Below are positions 1 through 7,336 of a DNA stretch of 43,889 bases, piece by piece; the first letter of the stretch is position 1, and each line of letters starts with the position of its first letter. Below the pieces are notes generated by a model, which saw nothing but the letters and a program-made list of their open reading frames with translations, searched no databases and was not told the DNA's origin. Made by a program: the position numbers and the translations under genes. The stretch is from the NCBI GenBank assembly GCA_016932715.1, contig JAFGCG010000023.1, positions 1-43,889 of the forward strand, written 5' to 3'. The stretch comes from Anaerolineales bacterium (GTDB lineage: Bacteria; Chloroflexota; Anaerolineae; Anaerolineales; Villigracilaceae).

Positions 1-169
1 GCTCTCCCTGACAAGAGTCATTCCGCCTGTCTTTTCCAGACGTTTGACCCTTCTCACTCTCGTGCTTTCGCACGCTAAACAAGTACACTCAATATGTAAA
101 ACAGATGTTCGAAAGAGTTATAATTCATCAGCAGTAAAGCAAGGCGCTCATCGCTGAACAAGGATTACG
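1..169. other. AT-rich upstream region of the PLD/methyltransferase pair
   Basis: No gene is visible here. A small stem (cgtgc / gcacg, about 61-74) and a TATAAT hexamer at 119-124 stand upstream of the first gene, but no convincing -35 box lies 16-18 bases further upstream. A ribosome binding site (AAGGA) lies about 6 bases before the ATG at 170. The window begins inside this region, so partner genes further upstream cannot be excluded. Confidence 0.4.
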
Positions 170-1672
170 ATGAATTACTTTGAATTCTCTACCACTGTTA
201 TTGACAAAGTTATTGCTGAACTAGAAAAAGCACAAGCCTTTATAAAAATCGCTGTATTTCAAATGCATGACCCTCGATTATTTGAGTTGTTGAAAGCAAA
301 ATCAGGTCGAGGCGTTAGAGTTGAGTTGTTTACTCTCCCTTATGACAGCATTAATGCTAGTGTTCATGATGAAGTTACAGGATTATTTGAAAATCTGAGA
401 GAGGACGGTGTAACGGTTCATTTCTGTAAATGGAATATTGGTGATCCAGAGCGAACTACAACGGCTATTGGTCGGTGGTACTCATATCACGGAAAGTTTA
501 TAGTCACTGACAAAACTGCAATGATTCTTTCTGCTAATTTTACGAGACAACAGGAATTAGATGCTCTATTGATGAAAGATGACGCGCCATCTATAAAAGA
601 GTTTTCAGATAAGTTTGACGAATTGGTGGATTTGTTTGTCAAAGACTATTCAGGAAACGACGGAAAAATACGAGAGCTTATTTTAGATTCAGGTATACCT
701 AACGCCGAAAAATTATTTGAATTACCGAGAGTTATTGAGACAGAGACGCATGTAAGTCATTGGATTCAACATTATCCTGCGGTCATATCTCCAGAAAGTG
801 TTGAAATAAATAATGGTCTTTATATAACGCCTTTTGATGGGCGGGCTAGAAATATTTTGATGCAGCTTATTGACAAAGCAGAGTCCTATATCTTCATTTC
901 TACCGAGAGCTTTACTGATGAGGACTTTTCAAAGTTTTTGGTCAAAACATCTCTAAGGGGCGTTCATGTGAAAGTGCTGACTGGTTCTACAAGCATGGAT
1001 TTTTCAGATCGTATGCAAGAGATGCTTAGAGACTTATTGGCGGCTGGAGTCAGTGTTTTTTCTACTGTGCAAAATCTGCACGCTAAACTTTTGATAACCG
1101 ATAAAGCATTAGTTGTAAGTTCGGTAAATCTAAATAAAATAAATTTAGGATTCCCCAAGACTCGACGCTTTTGGCGCAGTAATACAGAAACAATTTATGT
1201 AAGTGATAATCAGGAAGTAGTTTTAGAAGCAAAAAGACAGTTTGAGCAGGTTCTTGAGGGCTGTTACGACATTTCAATAAACCTTTCGGAAAAACTGCTA
1301 AACCAAGTTACTAACTTGTTCAGCTATTTTTATGGTTTGAGAACAAATCAAGAAGTAAAGGCTCTTTTTTCGAGATTCATCTTGAAGGGTCAAATTGATT
1401 ATAAGATAGGGATTCACAAGATTGCCAAATTAACATCGTTGATTATGCAGAAGTATAACAAGAGAACTATTGGAAAGAATGAGTTTCTTCAAGCGCTCAT
1501 ATTGTTTTATCTCTCCGAGCGACAGCACGACATTTTGCAACTTCAAGAAAAGATTAGTTCAATTGCAAGCGATTTGAATTTGACGCAGTTATTGGATAGT
1601 TTGATTGAAAATAACTATATTGAAAAAGTCAATGAGTATTACAAAATAAATATTGAAACTTTGCTTAGGTGA
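170..1672 (+). CDS. Two-HKD phospholipase D-fold nuclease-like protein, possible restriction endonuclease
   Basis: This 500-residue protein has two HxKx4D motifs of the phospholipase D superfamily: H107-K109-D114 followed by SAN (121-123), and H304-K306-D311 followed by SVN (318-320), with the usual N.E element near 338-340. Two motifs in one chain can form a complete active site. The last 130 or so residues lack the motif and are lysine-rich and helical, plausibly a DNA-binding domain. There is no signal peptide or membrane segment, so it is probably cytoplasmic. The gene overlaps the DNA methyltransferase downstream by GTGA, which suggests a role on DNA, as for the PLD-fold restriction enzymes BfiI and NgoFVII or DISARM DrmC. 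A phospholipase or another nuclease remains possible. It is far more AT-rich than the rest of the window, a sign of transfer. Confidence 0.75.
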   Translation: MNYFEFSTTVIDKVIAELEKAQAFIKIAVFQMHDPRLFELLKAKSGRGVRVELFTLPYDSINASVHDEVTGLFENLREDGVTVHFCKWNIGDPERTTTAIGRWYSYHGKFIVTDKTAMILSANFTRQQELDALLMKDDAPSIKEFSDKFDELVDLFVKDYSGNDGKIRELILDSGIPNAEKLFELPRVIETETHVSHWIQHYPAVISPESVEINNGLYITPFDGRARNILMQLIDKAESYIFISTESFTDEDFSKFLVKTSLRGVHVKVLTGSTSMDFSDRMQEMLRDLLAAGVSVFSTVQNLHAKLLITDKALVVSSVNLNKINLGFPKTRRFWRSNTETIYVSDNQEVVLEAKRQFEQVLEGCYDISINLSEKLLNQVTNLFSYFYGLRTNQEVKALFSRFILKGQIDYKIGIHKIAKLTSLIMQKYNKRTIGKNEFLQALILFYLSERQHDILQLQEKISSIASDLNLTQLLDSLIENNYIEKVNEYYKINIETLLR

Positions 1673-2583
1673 CAAATATGACTACTGAGATTATTCCTTC
1701 AGATTGCGAAAAATTTCTTTCTGAATATACAGGGCAAGAGTTTGATTTATCGTTTTTAGACCCACCATTCAATCAAGATAAAGAATATGACTTTTTTAAT
1801 GATAACATGCCGCCTGAACAATATTGGGCATGGATGAGTAAGATATGCAGAATGATTTTTGATAAATCCTCTCCTGGCGCATCTATTTATTTTATGCAGA
1901 GGGAGAAAAACACCCATGAAGTATTGGATGTGTTATACAACACAGGGTGGACATTTCAAAATCTCATTATTTGGAAGAAAAAAACATCTGCTGTACCACA
2001 GAATTCCAGGTATGGAAAACATTACCAAGTCATTGCTTTTGCAACAAAGGGAAAATCACCCAGGGTTTTTAATAAACTTAGAATCGATCCCCCATTGTTA
2101 GCGACCGAGAAAATTCGTCGTCCAAATGGAGTATACATTACAGATGTTTGGGATGATATAAGAGAACTAACATCGGGTTATTTCGCTGGCGATGAGCCAT
2201 TAAGAAATGGTGATGGCGAACGCTTTCATAAACAGCAATCACCTATAAGATTATTGACAAGAATCATATTGTCTTCTTCAAAAGCAAATGACCTAGTGTT
2301 TGATCCGTTTGCGGGCACAGGAACAACTCTTGTTGTGGCATCTCAATTAGGTAGACATTCGATAGGTACTGAGATTGATCCGAAAAATATTAAAGAGATA
2401 CATGAAAGATTAAAGGCTGTAAGAAAAAGCGATAATGTAGAAAACATTTATAAAGAATACACTTATACTGAAAATCTTGATGAGATTTGGAACGGAAGTA
2501 GGAATACCCAAACCGCTGCGCCAAAGCCAAACCATCAGTATCAAATTCCTTTTGATAACACTACTAATTCAGAGAATATTTGA
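1669..2583 (+). CDS. Beta-class DNA methyltransferase (N6-adenine or N4-cytosine)
   Basis: This 304-residue S-adenosylmethionine-dependent DNA methyltransferase carries the catalytic DPPF motif near the N terminus (31-34) and the AdoMet-binding motif DPFAGTGTT near the C terminus (212-220). That order (IV, recognition region, I) defines the beta class, pfam N6_N4_Mtase. DPPF rather than SPPY favours adenine N6 methylation. The region between about 130 and 175 is the likely target-recognition part. The start may be GTG 1669, overlapping the PLD stop as GTGA, or ATG 1678. Sharing a message with the PLD-fold protein suggests a modification partner for a PLD-type restriction nuclease. An orphan methylase is the alternative. 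Base composition is AT-rich like its partner. Confidence 0.87.
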   Translation: MTNMTTEIIPSDCEKFLSEYTGQEFDLSFLDPPFNQDKEYDFFNDNMPPEQYWAWMSKICRMIFDKSSPGASIYFMQREKNTHEVLDVLYNTGWTFQNLIIWKKKTSAVPQNSRYGKHYQVIAFATKGKSPRVFNKLRIDPPLLATEKIRRPNGVYITDVWDDIRELTSGYFAGDEPLRNGDGERFHKQQSPIRLLTRIILSSSKANDLVFDPFAGTGTTLVVASQLGRHSIGTEIDPKNIKEIHERLKAVRKSDNVENIYKEYTYTENLDEIWNGSRNTQTAAPKPNHQYQIPFDNTTNSENI

Positions 2584-2700
2584 CGCGTTTATTACAGCGC
2601 GTTTCACTGCATCTTTCACAACTCCCAGATCAACCACCCCCTGGATAGAAACTTCTTCTGCAAACGGATTTTGCGAAATCCGCGGCAAAGAACCATTTAA
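2584..2700. other. Gap after the methyltransferase with a coding-like antisense remnant
   Basis: No complete gene is present. On the minus strand a frame of about 50 codons stays open from about 2735 to a TGA near 2573 and has a protein-like composition (it includes AEEVSIQGVVDLG), but it has no credible start and runs through the terminator stem. It could be the tail of a decayed gene at the edge of the transferred segment, or chance. Confidence 0.25.
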
Positions 2701-2740
2701 ATCAAAAGGGCGACCGCTTAGCGGTCGCCCTTGATTGTTT
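2701..2740. terminator. Bidirectional intrinsic terminator between methyltransferase and rpoC
   Basis: A strong stem pairs GGGCGACCGC (2708-2717) with GCGGTCGCCC (2721-2730) around a TTA loop, extended by ATCAA/TTGAT arms. A T-rich stretch follows on the plus strand and an A/T-rich one precedes it for minus-strand transcripts. It lies between two convergent genes and can serve both, although the MITE-like element now separates it from the rpoC stop. Confidence 0.8.
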
Positions 2741-2746
2741 TAGTCA

Positions 2747-2880
2747 CTGATGTTGCGCAGCGCTGTTGTTTCTTCACCGCGAAGGACGCAAAGAGCGTCT
2801 TTTTCTTCGCGCAGGAAGAAGAGTCTTCGCGATCTTCGTGCCTTCGCGGTTAAATTTTCCCGCTTACTGCGTAACGTGAG
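2747..2880. mobile_element. MITE-like element, copy A, inserted at the rpoC stop codon
   Basis: This 134-base non-coding palindromic element has imperfect terminal inverted repeats (CTGATGTTGCGCAG at the left, CTCACGTTACGCAG as the reverse complement of the right end). It is flanked by perfect 7-base direct repeats TTAGTCA at 2740-2746 and 2881-2887. The right-hand repeat contains the rpoC stop codon. An inverted copy about 85% identical by eye lies at 34424-34555 with its own 7-base direct repeats. The interior contains nested stems such as GACGC...GCGTC. No transposase is encoded, so it would have been moved in trans. Confidence 0.82.
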
Positions 2881-5800
2881 TTAGTCAGCCGCGGACGAGT
2901 CCGGAATTTCCGTCCACTGCGAGGAACTGCCGTCGCTCTTGTCATTCGCAAAGCGTCCGTGCGTAAAGCCCGTACCCGCCGGGATGAGCTTGCCGATGAT
3001 CACGTTCTCCTTCAAGCCGAAGAGCGGATCGGTGGTGGCGCCGATCGCCGCGCCCGCCAGCACCTTGATCGTGTGCTGGAACGAGGAGGCGGAGAGGAAC
3101 GAGTCGGTGCTGAGGGAAGCCTTCGTCACGCCCAGCAAAACTTCCGAGAACTTGGCAGGCTGTTTGCCGTCCGCCAGCAGCTGCTCGTTGAGCCTGCGCA
3201 GCTCGAGGCGGTCCACCGCGTCGCCGGGCAGGAACTTGGTATCACCCGGGCGGGTCACCTGCACCTTGCTCATCATCTTGCGGATGATGACTTCGAAGTG
3301 CTTGTCGTGGATGTTCTGACCCTGCGAGCGATAGACCTTTTGCACTTCGGTCATCAGGTACATCTGGCAGGCTTCGCGGCCCTGGATCTTCAGCACGCGG
3401 TGCGGGTTGAGCGAGCCTTCCGTCAGCGGCTGCCCGGCTTCCACCTTCTCGTTGTTCTTGACGAGCAAACGGGAGGTGTTCGGGATCTCATAGGAGACGG
3501 ACTCTGTTTGATCGTAGGAGACGACCACCTTGCGTTCCTTCTTCTCCACGCGGACGCGTCCGCCGTGCTGGGCGACGATCTTGGCGTCGTCCAGGGTTGC
3601 CAGCACTTCCCCGGCTTTGACCTCCGCCTGGTCCTTGACCGCGAACTTCCAGCTTTCAGGGAGGCTGTATTCATCGCTGACCAGCTCACTGTGGTCGATG
3701 CTGACTTCGCGCAGGTCGGCATATTTCTCGGACTGGTCGACGTGCAGCGTCCCGCTGATCTCCGCCACGATGGCTTCACCTTTCGGCTGCTTGCGGGCTT
3801 CGAAAAGCTCTTCCACGCGCGGCAGACCGGTCGTGATGTCTGCGCCGCCGGCTGCCACACCACCGGTGTGGAACGTGCGCAGCGTCAACTGCGTGCCCGG
3901 CTCGCCGATGGATTGCGCCGCGACGATACCCACTGCGGAACCCAGGTCGACCATCGTGCCGCGTCCCAGGTCGAGGCCGTAGCACTTGGAACAAATGCCA
4001 TGCTGTAACTCGCAGGTCAGCGGCGAACGGACTTTGATCTCTTCCACGCCGGAAGCGGCGATGCGGCGAGCCAGTTCCTGGTTGATGACATCGTTATATT
4101 CACCGATGACCTCGCCGGTCTTCGGGTCGATCACATTCTCAGCCAGCAGGCGGCTGTACAGACGGCTGCTCAACGACTGCCCGGCAACATCGTCGCGCCT
4201 GCGGATCCAGACGCCATCGTGTGTGCCGCAGTCTTGTTCGTTGATAATGATGTCCTGGGCAATATCCACGAGGCGGCGGGTGAGATAACCGGCGTCTGCC
4301 GTACGCAGCGCGGTATCGGCGAGACCTTTGCGCGCGCCGTGCGTCGAGATGAAGTATTCCTGCGCGGTGAGCCCTTCACGGAAGTTCGAGCGGATCGGCA
4401 TCGGGATGATGCGCCCGGACGGATCAGCCATGAGACCGCGCATGCCCGCCAGCTGCGAAATGGTGGAGAAACCGCCTTTGGTCGCGCCGGAGGATGCCAT
4501 GGTGGAAAGATTGCCATCCGGGTCCATGTGCTTCTTGACGGCGTCCGCCACACGGTCGGTGGTGCCCTGCCAGATCTCGATCTCGCGCTCGTTGCGTTCC
4601 TGCTCCGTGAGCAGACCGCGGCGGAAATCGCGCTGGACCACCTCGACCGCTTTGAGCGATTCTTCGATGATCTCCTTGCGCTCCGGCGGGATGGAAATAT
4701 CAGCCACCGCCAGCGTGGTGCCGGATCTCATCGCGTATTCGAAACCCAGGGTTTTGATCGCGTCAGCGACATCGGTCGTCTTTTCCTGACCGGAGATTTC
4801 ATACACGTCGGCGATCAAATCCTTCACGCTGCCTTTGTCCAGCTTTTCGTTGACGAACTGGACTTCGGAAGGCAGGATGCGGTTGAAGAGCACGCGCCCA
4901 ACGGTCGTGTCGATGATGCGCGTCTCCGGTTCAGGCAGGCGCTCGCCCTTCTCGTTGTACCAGGTCATTGCCCGCAGTTTGATCTCAGAATGGACTTCCA
5001 CCTGATCCAGCGAGTAAGCCATTTCGACTTCGTCCATGTCTGCAAAGGCACGCCCATCGCCTCGGCGGGCGGCTTTCTGCTTCATGGTCAGGTAGTAGAC
5101 ACCCAGCACCATATCCTTCGAAGGTGAGATGATCGGTTCGCCGTCGGCGGGCTTGAGCAGGTTCTTGGAAGCCAGCATCAGTTCGCGCGCTTCCTGGACC
5201 GCCTTTTGGGAAAGCGGGACGTGCACAGCCATCTGGTCGCCGTCGAAGTCCGCGTTGAAGGCGGTGGTGACCAGCGGGTGCAGCTGGATCGCCGACCCTT
5301 CGATCAGGATCGGTTCGAACGCCTGGATACCCAGGCGGTGCAGCGTCGGCGCACGGTTGAGCAGAACGGGTCGCTCCCCGATCACGCCTTCCAGCGCTTC
5401 CCAGACCTCGGGGCGGTTGCGCTCGATCAAACGCCGCGCACCCTTCACGTTGGCGGCATAATTATTTTGCACCAGGCGTGCGATCACGAACGGACGGTAC
5501 AGCTCCAGCGCCATGCTCTTTGGGAGACCGCACTGGAACAGTTTCAACTGCGGACCGACCACGATCACGGAACGACCGCTGTAGTCTACTCGTTTGCCGA
5601 GCAGGTTGCGGCGGAAGCGGCCCTTCTTGCCTTTGAGCATGTCGCTCAACGACTTGAGCTCGCGGCGGCCGCGGCGGCTGAGGGCTTTGCCGCGCTGCGA
5701 GTTGTCGATCAGGCTGTCGACTGCCTCCTGGAGCATGCGCTTCTCGTTGCGGATGATGACATCCGGCGCGCCGAGTTCGAGCAGTCTCTTCAGGCGGTTG

Positions 5801-7128
5801 TTGCGGTTGATCACGCGGCGGTACAGGTCGTTCAGGTCGGAGGTGGCGAAACGTCCGCCATCCAATTGCACCATCGGACGCAGGTCGGGCGGGATCACAG
5901 GCAGAACCGTGAGGATCATCCACTCGGGGCGGTTGCCCGAGCGGCGGAAGGCTTCCACAACCTTCAGGCGGGTGGTGGCTTTCTTGCGCTTCTGCTTGGA
6001 CTTGGTCGTGCGGACTTCCTTCCAGAGTTCCTCTGCCAGTTTGTCGAGGTCCAGGCGTTCGAGGATATCGTAGAACGCCTCGGCGCCCATGTCGGCGCGG
6101 AAGACCTGGCCCCAGCGCTGTTTGAGTTCGCGATAGCGAATTTCGCTCAGGAACGTGAAGGGGCGCAGTTCCAGAATTTCATCGCGCATGCGGGATGAAT
6201 TGTTGGATGATACAGTTGTCTGATCCTCCAGCTGGGAACGCAGTGTCTCCATCTGCAGATCGGCATCTGCTTTGACTCTGCCCGATTCCATTTTGAGTTC
6301 TTCGATTTCCCTGGCGCGCTGATCTTTTAATTCATTCTCAACAATTTCAATATTCTTTTGAACGATCTTCTGTACCTGGGTGATGTGCTTGGCTGCTACC
6401 TTGTCTCCGGCATCGAGGATTTTCTCGCCGGTCAATTCAAAGACAACAGCCTTCTTGGCTGATTCACCCATTTGACCTTGCAGCAGCTTTTCGAGTTTTT
6501 GACCTTCCTTGATGAAAGGATCAAGTTTTTCAGCAATGACTTCGTCATACCCCTGTTCAAGGCTTGCAGTCTTTTGCTTGATATCATTTAATGTGTGGTC
6601 GCGTTTGGTCTTGATCTCGGCGATCTTCGAATTGACGGTGGTTGCCTGCTCACGCTCCGAAACGGAGATCTCATCTTCGAGACGTTTGAGCGCCTTGTTG
6701 CGCGCTTCCTCGTCCACGTAGGTAACGATATATTGTGCAAAGTAAAGGACGCGGTCGAGGTTGCGGCGCGAGATATCGAGCAGCATGCCCAAATAAGAGG
6801 GGATGCGGCGCGTATACCAGATGTGTGCGACCGGGGTAGCGAGGGCGATGTGTCCCATGCGCTCGCGGCGGACCGCGGCGCGCGTCACTTCTACGCCGCA
6901 CTTATCACAGACGATGCCTTTATAACGGGGGTTCTTGTACTTTCCGCAGTAACATTGCCAGTCACGCTGCGGACCAAAAATGGCTTCACAAAATAAACCA
7001 TCTTTCTCAGGTCGTAAACGGCGATAGTTGATAGTTTCGGGTTTTAGCACCTCCCCATACGACCACGACAGGATGGTGCTGGGGGAGGCTAAGCTGATGC
7101 GAAGTGCGGTCAGTCCCTTGGTTTCCAC
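2881..7128 (-). CDS. rpoC: DNA-directed RNA polymerase subunit beta'
   Basis: This 1415-residue protein is the beta' subunit of RNA polymerase and holds the catalytic magnesium. It shows the N-terminal zinc site (CYCGKYK...CDKCG, near 60-80), an extended charged coiled-coil-like stretch about 150-320, the active-site motif NADFDGDQ at 625-632 (D627, D629, D631), and a C-terminal zinc site (CELQHGICSKC) followed by the conserved segment containing AAQSIGEPGTQLTLRTFH. The start is GTG 7128 with AGGAG seven bases upstream. No rpoB lies upstream, which is unusual because the two genes are normally adjacent; a separate promoter and leader serve this gene. The stop TAA lies in the target duplication of the MITE-like element. 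Confidence 0.98.
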   Translation of the reverse strand: METKGLTALRISLASPSTILSWSYGEVLKPETINYRRLRPEKDGLFCEAIFGPQRDWQCYCGKYKNPRYKGIVCDKCGVEVTRAAVRRERMGHIALATPVAHIWYTRRIPSYLGMLLDISRRNLDRVLYFAQYIVTYVDEEARNKALKRLEDEISVSEREQATTVNSKIAEIKTKRDHTLNDIKQKTASLEQGYDEVIAEKLDPFIKEGQKLEKLLQGQMGESAKKAVVFELTGEKILDAGDKVAAKHITQVQKIVQKNIEIVENELKDQRAREIEELKMESGRVKADADLQMETLRSQLEDQTTVSSNNSSRMRDEILELRPFTFLSEIRYRELKQRWGQVFRADMGAEAFYDILERLDLDKLAEELWKEVRTTKSKQKRKKATTRLKVVEAFRRSGNRPEWMILTVLPVIPPDLRPMVQLDGGRFATSDLNDLYRRVINRNNRLKRLLELGAPDVIIRNEKRMLQEAVDSLIDNSQRGKALSRRGRRELKSLSDMLKGKKGRFRRNLLGKRVDYSGRSVIVVGPQLKLFQCGLPKSMALELYRPFVIARLVQNNYAANVKGARRLIERNRPEVWEALEGVIGERPVLLNRAPTLHRLGIQAFEPILIEGSAIQLHPLVTTAFNADFDGDQMAVHVPLSQKAVQEARELMLASKNLLKPADGEPIISPSKDMVLGVYYLTMKQKAARRGDGRAFADMDEVEMAYSLDQVEVHSEIKLRAMTWYNEKGERLPEPETRIIDTTVGRVLFNRILPSEVQFVNEKLDKGSVKDLIADVYEISGQEKTTDVADAIKTLGFEYAMRSGTTLAVADISIPPERKEIIEESLKAVEVVQRDFRRGLLTEQERNEREIEIWQGTTDRVADAVKKHMDPDGNLSTMASSGATKGGFSTISQLAGMRGLMADPSGRIIPMPIRSNFREGLTAQEYFISTHGARKGLADTALRTADAGYLTRRLVDIAQDIIINEQDCGTHDGVWIRRRDDVAGQSLSSRLYSRLLAENVIDPKTGEVIGEYNDVINQELARRIAASGVEEIKVRSPLTCELQHGICSKCYGLDLGRGTMVDLGSAVGIVAAQSIGEPGTQLTLRTFHTGGVAAGGADITTGLPRVEELFEARKQPKGEAIVAEISGTLHVDQSEKYADLREVSIDHSELVSDEYSLPESWKFAVKDQAEVKAGEVLATLDDAKIVAQHGGRVRVEKKERKVVVSYDQTESVSYEIPNTSRLLVKNNEKVEAGQPLTEGSLNPHRVLKIQGREACQMYLMTEVQKVYRSQGQNIHDKHFEVIIRKMMSKVQVTRPGDTKFLPGDAVDRLELRRLNEQLLADGKQPAKFSEVLLGVTKASLSTDSFLSASSFQHTIKVLAGAAIGATTDPLFGLKENVIIGKLIPAGTGFTHGRFANDKSDGSSSQWTEIPDSSAAD

Positions 7129-7211
7129 TTGTACGCTCCTAAACAGGAAGAATTACACCGGAGCCCGTCTCTGCATAGCGTATAGTCGGCTAGTACGAGA
7201 GACAAACAAAT

Positions 7212-7246
7212 GCAAGCGCTTCGAGAGTTTTCTCTCAAGCGCTTGC
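7212..7246 (-). terminator. Terminator-like hairpin in the rpoC leader
   Basis: GCAAGCGCTT (7212-7221) pairs with AAGCGCTTGC (7237-7246), and GAGAG (7223-7227) with CTCTC (7232-7236), around a TTTT loop with one bulged C. On the minus strand it is followed by a moderate U tract (ATTTGTTTGT). It lies about 28 bases after the predicted rpoC start of transcription. It may end transcripts from the PLP-enzyme gene, attenuate rpoC, or stabilise the leader. Confidence 0.7.
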
Positions 7247-7280
7247 GATGTTCTGCTCGTTTTTTATATCCAACGCCTAA

Positions 7281-7309
7281 ATTATACGCAGAACAGGCGG
7301 CGGAGTCAA
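7281..7309 (-). promoter_or_regulatory. Consensus sigma-70 type promoter of rpoC
   Basis: On the minus strand TTGACT (7304-7309) and a perfect TATAAT (7281-7286) are separated by exactly 17 bases. The expected start of transcription is near 7274, giving a leader of about 145 bases before the rpoC GTG. Confidence 0.85.
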
Positions 7310-7336
7310 GCCCCTTGTGTAAAGATTACATTAGAT

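Noticed and set aside
2959-4008. Long plus-strand frames opposite rpoC (also 4219-5127 and 5206-6198)
   Set aside because: They are antisense shadows of a GC-rich gene; their translations are low-complexity, rich in Arg, His, Gln and Val, and have no ribosome binding sites or domains.
7212-7246. Possible T-box or ribosomal-protein leader upstream of rpoC
   Set aside because: No T-box sequence or known leader motif is visible; only a simple hairpin with a U tract can be supported.
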